Source: Rhodospirillales bacterium 70-18 (lineage in GTDB: Bacteria; Pseudomonadota; Alphaproteobacteria; Acetobacterales; Acetobacteraceae). From it: a stretch of DNA of 64,000 nucleotides. The position numbers and the translations under genes are program-made. How positions within the stretch are numbered: the first letter of the stretch is position 1; every line of letters starts with the position of its first letter. The notes under the pieces were generated by a model. It saw only the letters and a list, made by a program, of their open reading frames with translations, was not told the DNA's origin and made no database searches. Positions 7,990 to 16,011 of the stretch are shown piece after piece. The stretch spans positions 361,915-425,914 of the forward strand of contig MKWE01000031.1 in the NCBI GenBank assembly GCA_001899585.1. Reading direction: 5' to 3'.

Positions 7990-9344
7990 GCGCGCCCGTT
8001 TCGACGGTCGCCGTCGTAGGGGCCGGCCCGGCGGGCACGCGGGCGGCGGAGGTGCTGGTGCGCGCGGGGCTGCGCCCGGTGGTGCTGGACGAGGCGCCCG
8101 ACAATGGCGGCCGCATCTTCCAGCGCCCGCCGCCGGGGTTCACCCGGCCCTACGAGGCGCTGTACGGCAGCGTGGCGCCGCAGGCGCGGGCGCTGCATGC
8201 GGCGTTCGACGGGCTGCGCGGGCGGGTCGATTATCGGCCCTCCACGCTGGCGTGGCACCTGCGGCCGGGCACGCTGCACACGCTGTCCGACGGCCAGGCA
8301 GGCCAGGTGGACTTCGCGCAGGCGATCCTGTGCACCGGGGCGATGGACCGGGTGGTGCCGCTGCCCGGCTGGACGCGGCCGGGCGTGACCACGCTGGGCG
8401 GGGCGCAGATCGCGCTGAAGACCCAGGGCTGCGCGATCGGCCGGCGGGTGGCCTTCCTGGGCACCGGGCCGCTGCTGTGGCTGGTGGCGATGCAATACGC
8501 CAAGGCCGGCGCCACGGTGGCGGCGGTGCTGGACACCACGCCCCTGGCCACCAAGGCGCGGCAGGCGCCGGCGCTGCTGGCCGGCGGGCGGGCCTTCCTG
8601 ACCGGGCTGCGCATGATGGCGTGGCCGCGCCTGCACGGCGTGAAGGTGGTGGAGGGCGCCACGCCGCTGGAGATCACGGGAACTGATGGCGTGGACGGGC
8701 TGCGCTACCGCGGCGGCGGGCGGGAGCATGTGCTGGCCTGCGACGCGGTCGCCATGGGCTGGGGGCTGAAGCCGGAAACGCAGCTGGCCGACCTCGCCGG
8801 CGTGCCGTTCGATTTCGACCTGGTGCAGCGCCTGCATCTGCCGCGCCGCAACGATGCCGGGCGGACGCCGGTGGTGGGCATCTACCTCGCCGGCGATGGC
8901 GCGCGGATCGGCGGCGCCGAACTGGCCGAGTTGCAGGGCGCGCGCGCCGCCTGGTCGGTGGTGGAGGATCGCGGCCTGCCGCTGGACCTGCCGGAGATCG
9001 CCCGGCTGGACCGCGCCATCGCCGCCCAGGCCGGGTTCCGGCGCGCGCTGGACCTCGCGTTCCCGTATCCGCATGCGCTGGCGGCGGAAATGCCCGATGC
9101 CACCACCCTGTGCCGCTGCGAGGCGGTGACCGCCGGCGAGCTGCGCGCCGCCGCGGCCCCGCACGACCTCAACCGGGCCAAGGCGCTGACCCGGCTCGGC
9201 ATGGGCCGCTGCCAGGGCCGGGTGTGCGGCCCGCCGGGGGCCGAGGTGCTGGCGGCCGCACTGGGCTGCGAGGTGTCGGAGGTCGGCCGGCTGCGCGGCC
9301 AGTGGCCGGTGAAGCCGGTGCCACTCAGCATGGCGGCCGAATGA
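7986..9344 (+). CDS. alpha subunit: FAD/NAD(P)-type oxidoreductase with C-terminal BFD-like [2Fe-2S] domain
   Basis: A 452-residue protein starting at a TTG that overlaps the previous stop codon. The N-terminal dinucleotide-binding motif GAGPAG is at residues 12-17. A pyridine-nucleotide-disulphide-oxidoreductase-like body follows, and a C-terminal domain carries Cys376, Cys378, Cys409 and Cys414 (CRC, then CQGRVC), as in HcnB and opine oxidase subunit A. Together with the genes on either side it forms a membrane-associated or soluble heterotrimeric dehydrogenase for an opine, imino acid or secondary amine. The substrate cannot be assigned. Confidence 0.85.
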   Translation: MSAPVSTVAVVGAGPAGTRAAEVLVRAGLRPVVLDEAPDNGGRIFQRPPPGFTRPYEALYGSVAPQARALHAAFDGLRGRVDYRPSTLAWHLRPGTLHTLSDGQAGQVDFAQAILCTGAMDRVVPLPGWTRPGVTTLGGAQIALKTQGCAIGRRVAFLGTGPLLWLVAMQYAKAGATVAAVLDTTPLATKARQAPALLAGGRAFLTGLRMMAWPRLHGVKVVEGATPLEITGTDGVDGLRYRGGGREHVLACDAVAMGWGLKPETQLADLAGVPFDFDLVQRLHLPRRNDAGRTPVVGIYLAGDGARIGGAELAELQGARAAWSVVEDRGLPLDLPEIARLDRAIAAQAGFRRALDLAFPYPHALAAEMPDATTLCRCEAVTAGELRAAAAPHDLNRAKALTRLGMGRCQGRVCGPPGAEVLAAALGCEVSEVGRLRGQWPVKPVPLSMAAE

Positions 9345-10495
9345 GCACGCCCGCACTGGCCACCCAGCAGGCCGACGTGGTGATCGTCGGCGGCGGCGGC
9401 GCGGGCTGTTCGGCCGCGCTGCACCTGGCGCAGCGCGGCGCGCGGGTGGTGGTGCTGGAACGCGGGCTGGTGGGCAGCCAGGCCAGCGGCGTGAACTATG
9501 GCGGCGTCCGCCAGCAGGGCCGCCACCCGGCCGAGCTGCCGATCGCCCGGCGCGCCCATGCGCTGTGGCAGCGCCTGCCGGAGCTGCTGGGCACCGATTG
9601 CGAGTTCGAGGTCACCGGCCACCTGAAGCTCGCGCGCGACGAGGCCGAGGAGGCGGACCTGGTCGCCTACCTGGACGTGGCGCGCGTGCACGGGCTGCGG
9701 CTGCGGCTGATCGGGCGGAACAGCCTGCACCGCGACTATCCGTGGCTGGGGCCGCGGGTGGTGGCCGGCTCGCTGGCGCCGGATGACGGGGCGGCCAACC
9801 CCCGCCTGCTCGCGCCCGCCCTGGCCCGTGCCGCCATCGCCGCCGGCGCGCAGGTGCTGGAAGGTGCGGAGGTGCTGGGCCTGGCGCATGACGGCGCCGG
9901 CTTCGTGGCGGAGGCGGCCGGCACGCTGTTCCGTGCCCCCTGGCTGCTCAACTGCGCCGGCTTCTGGGGCGGCAAGATCGCCGCGACCTTCGGCGAGCCG
10001 GTGCCGGTCAGCCCGATGAGCCCGCTGATGCTGGTCAGCGAGCCGGTACCCTGGTTCATCGAGCCCAATCTCGGCGTGGTCGGCGGCAACGTCTACCTGC
10101 GCCAGATCCGCCGCGGCAACATCATCTTCGGCGGCGGGCGCGGCGAGAACGACCCCGCCATCCCCTACGCCCGCGCGCTGCCCGGCCCGGCGATGCGCGC
10201 GATGCGGCTGGCGTCCGAACTGGTGCCGGCGCTGGCCGGGGTGCAGATCATCCGAAGCTGGACCGGCATCGACGGCGAAATGCCCGACCACCTGCCGGTG
10301 ATCGGCGCCAGCGCCACCACGCCCGGGCTGCTGCACGCCTTCGGGTTTTCCGGCCACGGATTCCAGCTTGGCCCGGCGATCGGCGCCATCCTGGCCGAAT
10401 TGGTGTTCGACGGGCGCACCGATCTGCCGCTTGAACCTTTCGCTATCGGGCGGTTTGCGGGTACAACCGCATCAACAATGGGAGACGGGACATGA
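9341..10495 (+). CDS. beta subunit: DAO-family FAD-dependent oxidoreductase
   Basis: The 384-residue catalytic flavoprotein of the D-amino-acid-oxidase/glycine-oxidase family, equivalent to HcnC, OoxB and D-hydroxyproline dehydrogenase beta. It begins with ADVVIVGGGGAGCSAAL (FAD site, 17-22) and ends with the family motif around SWTGIDGEMPDHLPVIG and GFSGHGFQLGP. The ATG at 9341 overlaps the previous stop (ATGA) and its own stop overlaps the next gene's ATG. It probably oxidises the C-N bond of the imported substrate. Confidence 0.87.
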   Translation: MSTPALATQQADVVIVGGGGAGCSAALHLAQRGARVVVLERGLVGSQASGVNYGGVRQQGRHPAELPIARRAHALWQRLPELLGTDCEFEVTGHLKLARDEAEEADLVAYLDVARVHGLRLRLIGRNSLHRDYPWLGPRVVAGSLAPDDGAANPRLLAPALARAAIAAGAQVLEGAEVLGLAHDGAGFVAEAAGTLFRAPWLLNCAGFWGGKIAATFGEPVPVSPMSPLMLVSEPVPWFIEPNLGVVGGNVYLRQIRRGNIIFGGGRGENDPAIPYARALPGPAMRAMRLASELVPALAGVQIIRSWTGIDGEMPDHLPVIGASATTPGLLHAFGFSGHGFQLGPAIGAILAELVFDGRTDLPLEPFAIGRFAGTTASTMGDGT

Positions 10496-12045
10496 AGTTC
10501 CTTGGCGGATTGCCGGCCGCAGTGATGCTGGCCGGGACGTTGCTTGCCACCACGGCGGCCATCGCCGCGCCGAAGACCACCCTGGTGGTCGGCATGGCGG
10601 CCCAGGACGTGGGCAAGCTGGACCCGCAGATGGCGGTGTCCACCATCGACCGCACCGCGGTCGCGTGGATGTTCAACGGCCTGGTGCGCTTCGCTCCCGG
10701 CAGCGTGAACCCGGCCACCATCGGGCCGGACCTGGCCGAGAAATGGGAGTTCTCGCCGGACAAGAAGGTGTGGACCTTCCACCTGCGCCACGGCGTGAAG
10801 TGGCACGGCGACTATGGCGAGATGACCGCCGACGACGTGGTGTTCAGCCTGAACAAGGCGGCCGACCCGAAGCGCTCGGCCTTCGCCGGCGATTTCGCGG
10901 CGTTCGACAAGGTGGAGGCGCTCGACCCCTATACCGTGCGCATCACCCTGAAGCACCCGGTGCCGAGCCTGCTGGGCATCGTCACCAACTATTCCGGCGG
11001 CTACATCATCTCGAAGAAGGCCTACGAGGCGCTGGGCGACAAGTTCAACAGCCACCCGATCGGCAGCGGCCCGTTCGAATTCGTCTCGGTGACCCCGAAC
11101 CAGTCGCTGGAGCTGAAGGCCAACGAGGCGTATTTCCGCGGCAGCCCGAAGATCAAGACGATCAGCTACCGCTTCCTGCCCTCCAACGCCTCGCGCGACC
11201 TGGCCTTCCAGAGCGGCGAACTGGACCTGGAATTCGGCATCGCCGACCAGACCTGGGTGGACCGCACCAAGAAGCTGCCGCACGCCATCGTCGACGTGTT
11301 CGAGCCGGCCGAGGAAGCGATCCTCAATCTCAACGAGACGCAGAAGCCGCTGGACGACATCCGCGTGCGCCAGGCGATCGCCTATGCGGTCAACCGGCCG
11401 GAGCTGATCGCCTGGCAGGGCAAGGACGTGTCGCGCGAGCCCAAAAGCGTCATCCCCGGCGGCAATCTCGGCTATGTCGATGCCGGGCTGCTGCCGCACG
11501 ACATCGCCAAGGCCAAGAAGCTGCTGGCTGAGGCCGGCTATCCGAACGGGCTGACCATCAAGGTGATCCACACGCAGCTGCCCGGCATGCTGGCGCAGAT
11601 GCAGGTGGTGCAGGCGCAGCTGAAGAAGGCCGGCATCAACCTCGACCTGCAGATCGTCGAACACGCCACCTTCCACCAGATGATCCGCAAGGATCTCTCG
11701 CCGATCGTGTTCTACTCGGCGGCGCGCTTCCCGGTGGCGGACGTGTACCTGACGCAGTTCTACGACTCGGCCAGCACCGTCGGCACGCCGACCGCGATCA
11801 CCAATTTCAGCCACTGCAAGGTGGCCGATGCGGAGATCCACGCCGCCCGCACCGAGCCGGACGACGCCAAGCAGATCGCGCTGTGGCAGACCGCGCAGAA
11901 AAAGATCGTGGCCGACGTGTGTGCCGTGCCGCTGGTGGAAACGCTGCAGGCCTGGGTGCGCACCGACAAGCTGGACTACGGCTACGACCTCAAGGGCTCG
12001 CTGTCCCTGGGGCCGCTGATCACCGAGACGACGCAGTTCAAGTAG
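10492..12045 (+). CDS. ABC transporter substrate-binding protein (SBP family 5, DppA-like)
   Basis: The periplasmic receptor of the importer. The 517-residue protein has a cleavable signal peptide (positive MK, hydrophobic 8-22, cleavage near AIAA at 22-26). Family 5 features follow: the N-terminal LVVGMAAQDVGKLDPQ region, GVKWHGD, TADDVVFSLN and VRQAIAYAVNRPEL. The start ATG has a GGGAGACGG ribosome site and overlaps the previous stop. The embedded enzyme genes suggest an amine, opine or peptide-derivative ligand. That ligand is inference. Confidence 0.92.
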   Translation: MKFLGGLPAAVMLAGTLLATTAAIAAPKTTLVVGMAAQDVGKLDPQMAVSTIDRTAVAWMFNGLVRFAPGSVNPATIGPDLAEKWEFSPDKKVWTFHLRHGVKWHGDYGEMTADDVVFSLNKAADPKRSAFAGDFAAFDKVEALDPYTVRITLKHPVPSLLGIVTNYSGGYIISKKAYEALGDKFNSHPIGSGPFEFVSVTPNQSLELKANEAYFRGSPKIKTISYRFLPSNASRDLAFQSGELDLEFGIADQTWVDRTKKLPHAIVDVFEPAEEAILNLNETQKPLDDIRVRQAIAYAVNRPELIAWQGKDVSREPKSVIPGGNLGYVDAGLLPHDIAKAKKLLAEAGYPNGLTIKVIHTQLPGMLAQMQVVQAQLKKAGINLDLQIVEHATFHQMIRKDLSPIVFYSAARFPVADVYLTQFYDSASTVGTPTAITNFSHCKVADAEIHAARTEPDDAKQIALWQTAQKKIVADVCAVPLVETLQAWVRTDKLDYGYDLKGSLSLGPLITETTQFK

Positions 12046-12055
12046 CGCCCGCGAC

Positions 12056-12997
12056 GTGATCTTCTACGTCATCCGCCGGCTGCTGGCGGCGATCCCCACG
12101 CTGCTGGCGGTACTGACCCTGGTGTTCGTCATCGTGCGGATCGTCCCTGGCGATCCGGCGGTGGCGATCCTGGGCGACCGCGCGACGCCGGACGCGGTGG
12201 CGGCGATGCAGCACAGGCTGGGCCTGGACAAGCCGGTCTGGGCCCAGTACCTCGACTTCATGGGCCATTCCCTGCGTGGCGATTTCGGCACCTCCATGGT
12301 GACCGGGCGGCCCATCCTGCAGGACGTGGGCGCGGTGCTGCCGCACACGATGGACCTCACCATCGCCTCGATGCTGGTCGGCACGCTGCTCGGCGTGCCG
12401 GCGGGGGTGGTGGCGGCGCTGCACCGCAACCGCTGGATCGACGTGACGGCGCGGATGCTCTCGCTGGTCGGGCTGTCCTTCCCGGTGTTCGTCTCCGGCG
12501 TGTTCATGCTGCTGGCCTTCGCGCTGCACTGGCGGCTGTTCCCGGTGATCGGCAACGCCAACCTCGACGACCCGATCGACCGGCTGGACAAGCTGGTGCT
12601 GCCGGCGCTGACCCTGGGCATCACCATGGCCGCCTACATAACCCGGGTGACCCGCAGCTCCATGCTGCAGGTGCTGGGCGAGGACTACATGCGCACCGCT
12701 CGCGCCAAGGGCGTGCCCTGGCGGCGCGTGGTCTGGCGGCACGGGCTGCGCAACGCCGGGCTGCCGGTGGTGACCGTGGTCGGGCTCTACGTGGGCATCC
12801 TGATCGGCAACTCGGTGCTGACGGAAATCGTGTTCAACCGGCCCGGCCTGGGCAAGATCATCGTCGGCGCGCTGAACCAGCGCGACTACACCATGTTGCA
12901 GGGGCTGATGACGATCTACTGCTTCCTGATCGTGGTGGTGAACCTGGTCACCGACCTCACCTATGGCCTGATCGATCCGCGTGTGAAGCAGGCATGA
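12056..12997 (+). CDS. ABC transporter permease, DppB family
   Basis: One of the two inner-membrane channel subunits. The GTG start at 12056 gives 313 residues beginning IFYVIRRLLAAIPTLLAVL, with about six membrane helices. The conserved cytoplasmic coupling loop reads DYMRTARAKGVPWRRVVWRHGLRNA, and a PGLGKIIVGAL segment follows. It lies 10 bases after the binding-protein gene. Its stop codon is followed after 5 bases by AT-rich element copy 2, which separates it from the second permease. Confidence 0.93.
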   Translation: MIFYVIRRLLAAIPTLLAVLTLVFVIVRIVPGDPAVAILGDRATPDAVAAMQHRLGLDKPVWAQYLDFMGHSLRGDFGTSMVTGRPILQDVGAVLPHTMDLTIASMLVGTLLGVPAGVVAALHRNRWIDVTARMLSLVGLSFPVFVSGVFMLLAFALHWRLFPVIGNANLDDPIDRLDKLVLPALTLGITMAAYITRVTRSSMLQVLGEDYMRTARAKGVPWRRVVWRHGLRNAGLPVVTVVGLYVGILIGNSVLTEIVFNRPGLGKIIVGALNQRDYTMLQGLMTIYCFLIVVVNLVTDLTYGLIDPRVKQA

Positions 12998-13002
12998 CCG
13001 GG

Positions 13003-13092
13003 CGGATGAGCGGCTTTTGGTTCTTTTTTGCGGGAAGGAACAGGTCTTCTTTGTTTGAAAACAAAGAAGCAAAAAAACTTTGTTCGGTTTTC
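13003..13092 (+). repeat. AT-rich multi-hairpin intergenic element, copy 2
   Basis: This is the same element as at 4391-4480, in reverse orientation, lying between two permease genes of one operon. The central hairpin is CTTCTTTGTT, loop TGAA, AACAAAGAAG (13046-13069). The right flank CAAAAAAACTTTGTTCG is conserved, and the left flank holds CGGATG and GGTTCTTTTTT. It starts 5 nt after the dppB-like stop and ends 17 nt before the TTG of the next gene. It has no run of T after the stem as an intrinsic terminator would have. Confidence 0.8.
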
Positions 13093-13109
13093 TTTTCTTG
13101 GAGGGCGCT

Positions 13110-13943
13110 TTGCGTCGCTTCGTGAAGCGCATGATGGCCAATCCGACCACCTCGATCGGGGTGGTGCTTTGCGCGCTGATCGTGCTGGCGGCGGTGCTGG
13201 CGCCCTATATCAGCCCGTTCGACCCGCTGGACCAGAACATCATCGACAAGCTGAAGCCGCCCAGCACCACCTACTGGCTGGGCACCGACGCCTACGGGCG
13301 GGACGTGCTGAGCCGGGTGCTGTGGGGCGCGCGCATCTCCCTGGTGGTCTCGGTCGCCTCCATCGGCGCGGCGCTGCTGGTGGGCGGCGCCATCGGCATG
13401 GTCAGCGGCTATGTCGGCGGGCGGGTGGACCTGTTCATCATGCAGGTGATGGACGTGCTGCTGTCCTTCCCCAGCCTGATCCTGGGGCTGATCGTGGTCG
13501 CCCTGCTGGGGCCGGAACTGGTCAACCTCATCTTCGCCATCTCGCTGACCGCCGTCGCCCCCTTCGCGCGCATCGCCCGCGCGCCGGTGCTGTCGCTGAA
13601 GGAGCGTGCCTTCGTGGAGGCCGGGCGGGCCCTGGGATTCTCGCATATCCGGGTGCTGTTCGTGCATATCCTGCCCAACATCCTGTCCGAGGTGCTGGTG
13701 ATGGCCAGCCTGTGGATGGCCACCGCCGTGCGGACGGAGGCGAGCCTGTCCTTCATCGGCCTGGGCGTGAAGCCGCCGATCGCCACCTGGGGCGGCATGA
13801 TGCGCGACGGGTTCGATGCGATCCTGGACGCGCCTTGGCTGTCGATCTTTCCCGGCATCGCCATCCTGATGCTGGTGCTGGGCCTGAACATGGTGGGCGA
13901 CGGGCTGCGCGACGCCACCGACCCGAAGCTCTCCGGCTCATGA
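13110..13943 (+). CDS. ABC transporter permease, DppC family
   Basis: The second channel subunit of the importer, 277 residues from a TTG at 13110. The start is chosen because GGAGGG at 13100-13105 sits at correct distance, and the reading frame before it is only AT-rich repeat. It shows an N-terminal helix (IGVVLCALIVLAAVLAPYI), LGTDAYGRDVLSR, and the coupling loop AFVEAGRALGFSHIRVLFVHILPN. About six membrane helices are visible. Its stop overlaps the ATG of the next ATPase gene. Confidence 0.9.
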   Translation: MRRFVKRMMANPTTSIGVVLCALIVLAAVLAPYISPFDPLDQNIIDKLKPPSTTYWLGTDAYGRDVLSRVLWGARISLVVSVASIGAALLVGGAIGMVSGYVGGRVDLFIMQVMDVLLSFPSLILGLIVVALLGPELVNLIFAISLTAVAPFARIARAPVLSLKERAFVEAGRALGFSHIRVLFVHILPNILSEVLVMASLWMATAVRTEASLSFIGLGVKPPIATWGGMMRDGFDAILDAPWLSIFPGIAILMLVLGLNMVGDGLRDATDPKLSGS

Positions 13944-14926
13944 CCACGCCCATTCTCGAAGTCTCGGGGCTGACCAAGCACTTCACCGTGGTGAAAGGCT
14001 TCCCCCGGCCGGTGAAGACCATCGTCAAGGCGGTGGACGGGGTGGATTTCAGCGTGGCGCCCGGCGAGGCGTTCGGGCTGGTGGGCGAATCCGGCTGCGG
14101 CAAGTCCACCGTGGCCCGGGCTGCGATGCGGCTGATCGAGCCCGATGGCGGCACGGTGCGCTTCGCCGGCCAGGACGTGCGCGCCGCCGGGGCCGCCGGG
14201 CTGATCGCGCTGCGCCGGCGCATGCAGATCGTCTTCCAGGACCCGTATTCCTCGCTGAACCCCCGCCGCACCATCGGCCGCACCTTGATCGAACCACTGG
14301 AGGTGCACGGCCTGGCGCGCGGCGCGGCGGCGCGCGACCAGGCGGCGGCGCTGCTGGAGGAGGTCGGGCTGCCGCCGGCGGCGCTGGGCCGCTACCCGCA
14401 CGAATTCTCCGGCGGCCAACGCCAGCGCATCGGCATCGCCCGCGCGCTCACCCTGCGCCCCGAACTGATCGTGGCCGACGAGCCGGTTTCGGCGCTGGAC
14501 GTATCGGTGCAGGCGCAGGTGCTGCTGCTGCTGAAAGACCTGCAACGCCGGCGCGGCCTGGCCTTCGTGTTCGTCAGCCACGACCTCTCGGTGATCCGCT
14601 GGTTCTGTGCGCGGGTGGCGGTGATGTACCTGGGCCGCATCGTGGAGGAAGGGACGGTGGCGGAGGTGTTCGCCCGCCCGCGCCACCCCTACACCGCCAT
14701 GCTGCGCGACGCCTCGCCGATCCCCGATCCGTCCCGGCGCGGCGTGCTGCCGCGCGTGGTGGGCGAAATCCCCTCCGCCGCCGCCCCGCCGCCCGGCTGC
14801 CATTTCCACCCGCGCTGCCCGCGCGCCACGGAGGTCTGCCGGGTGGAATACCCGCGCTTCCATACCGCGGCCAGGCACGGTGTGGCGTGCCATCACCCGC
14901 TTGAGGCCAGCAGCCCGAATACGTGA
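13940..14926 (+). CDS. ABC importer ATP-binding protein, DppF/OppF family
   Basis: The second ATPase of the importer, 328 residues. It has Walker A GESGCGKS (49-56), FQDPYSSLNPRRTIG, signature FSGGQRQRI (from 156), Walker [17 protein letters not shown], and the C-terminal GCHFHPRCP cysteine motif with a further Cys in VCRVE. The ATG overlaps the previous stop (ATGA). It is the last gene of the 5968-14926 operon. The gap after it (14927-15093) carries a G/C-rich repeat. Confidence 0.93.
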   Translation: MTTPILEVSGLTKHFTVVKGFPRPVKTIVKAVDGVDFSVAPGEAFGLVGESGCGKSTVARAAMRLIEPDGGTVRFAGQDVRAAGAAGLIALRRRMQIVFQDPYSSLNPRRTIGRTLIEPLEVHGLARGAAARDQAAALLEEVGLPPAALGRYPHEFSGGQRQRIGIARALTLRPELIVADEPVSALDVSVQAQVLLLLKDLQRRRGLAFVFVSHDLSVIRWFCARVAVMYLGRIVEEGTVAEVFARPRHPYTAMLRDASPIPDPSRRGVLPRVVGEIPSAAAPPPGCHFHPRCPRATEVCRVEYPRFHTAARHGVACHHPLEASSPNT

Positions 14927-14958
14927 CCCGTCACCTGAACCACGAATCTGTGGTCAAG

Positions 14959-14976
14959 AGGTCCAGGGGCTCGGCC
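14959..14976. repeat. GTCCAGGGGCTCGGCCCC intergenic repeat, copy 1
   Basis: An 18-base stretch identical to one at 52843-52860, preceded in both places by GAG. The core CCAGGGGC-TCG-GCCCC can fold into a short stem. Here it lies 30 bases after the end of the importer operon, and it is followed by a less regular G/C-rich stretch (GGGCGGGTCTGGGCAG) and TTCCTTTCTTT. It may act as a transcript-end structure or be a dispersed repeat. Confidence 0.6.
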
Positions 14977-15093
14977 CCCAATGCTTCAAGACATGGGCGG
15001 GTCTGGGCAGAGCCCGGCCTTCCTTTCTTTGCACGATCATAGGCCAATGCCGGCTTGACCGCGCCTTAACCAGCACCACGCCAGAGTGGCGCC

Positions 15094-15759
15094 ATGTCGA
15101 ACCCCTCAGCGTCAGACAGGCCGCCGGGCGTGGTGCAGGACCTGGCGCAGACGCGGGCGCTGGGGCTGTTGAGCGTCGATTCGCTGCGCTGGGCGCATGA
15201 CTGGGCGGCCTGGCGGGTCCGCTTCGCCTACGACAACGACCATCGCGGCGCGGGCATCCGCGATATCGGCGCCTTCCTGCGCGAAACCGTGGTGCCGCAC
15301 TGCCAGAAGCGGGTCGAGTGCGCCGACAACGTGCTGTACCTGCTGGACCCGGACGACGTGAAGCTGGTCTACCGCGCCTTCGGCACGGTCCAGCACGGCC
15401 CCGGTGCGATCGCCTCGATCCAAGGGCAGGAGAGCTACCGGCAGGCGCTGCACCTGGCGGGCGAACTGGCTGCCGCCGCGCGCGAGGCCGATGGCGGGCA
15501 CGACGCCGAGGTGCTGGCGCTGCCCGACCTGTCGTGGGACGTGGTGGGCTTCGGCCAATCGCGCGTCGCCACCGCGCAGGCCCGCGGGCACAAGGTGGTG
15601 GTGCGCCTCGGCATGCTGGGCGGGCAGGACGTCTGGATGGTGGACGTGAACGGCCATTCCGGCTGCGCGCAGTTCCGCTTGCGGCTGGACGCGATGTCCA
15701 AGATGGGGGTCGCCGCCGCCTTGAAATCCTACGAGCTGCGGCTACGGCAGAGCCGCTGA
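15094..15759 (+). CDS. hypothetical protein, 221 residues
   Basis: I do not recognise this family. The protein is soluble, has no signal peptide or membrane segment, and contains an early Trp-rich stretch (SLRWAHDWAAWRVRFAYDND). A GAGIRDIGAFLRETVVPHC segment follows, and a basic end (KSYELRLRQSR). Codon use and third-position GC match neighbours, so it is probably a real gene. It starts 167 bases after the importer operon and ends 7 bases before the convergent DUF1272 gene. No function is proposed. Confidence 0.7.
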   Translation: MSNPSASDRPPGVVQDLAQTRALGLLSVDSLRWAHDWAAWRVRFAYDNDHRGAGIRDIGAFLRETVVPHCQKRVECADNVLYLLDPDDVKLVYRAFGTVQHGPGAIASIQGQESYRQALHLAGELAAAAREADGGHDAEVLALPDLSWDVVGFGQSRVATAQARGHKVVVRLGMLGGQDVWMVDVNGHSGCAQFRLRLDAMSKMGVAAALKSYELRLRQSR

Positions 15760-15766
15760 CGGCCGG

Positions 15767-16000
15767 TCAGCCGCAGGCCCTGCGCTTGCGCACCGTGGAG
15801 GCCGGGAACTTCGCCAGCCGGTCGGCCGGGCGGATCGGCCGGCGCACCAGCTCGCCGCCGCAATTGGGGCAGCGCCCGGCCAGGATGCCGTCGGCGCAGC
15901 CGGCGCAGAACGTGCATTCGAAGCTGCATATCCGCGCCGCCAGGCTGTCCGGCGGCAGGTCGGTGTCGCAGCATTCGCAATTCGGGCGCAGTTCCAACAT
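15767..16000 (-). CDS. DUF1272 zinc-ribbon-like small protein
   Basis: A 77-residue protein with the typical DUF1272 arrangement: MLELRPNCECCD, then ICSFECTFCAGCA and CPNCGGELVRRPIRP. Nine or more cysteines occur in paired CxxC-type positions, suggesting one or two zinc sites. It lies 11 bases downstream of the carboxypeptidase gene on the same strand and is probably cotranscribed. The cellular role of the family is unknown. Confidence 0.85.
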   Translation of the reverse strand: MLELRPNCECCDTDLPPDSLAARICSFECTFCAGCADGILAGRCPNCGGELVRRPIRPADRLAKFPASTVRKRRACG

Positions 16001-16011
16001 CGGCTGGCCCC

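Noticed and set aside
13003..13092. An ordinary rho-independent terminator between the permease genes
   Set aside because: It lies inside an operon, has several stems, and its T-runs are within the stems and not after them.
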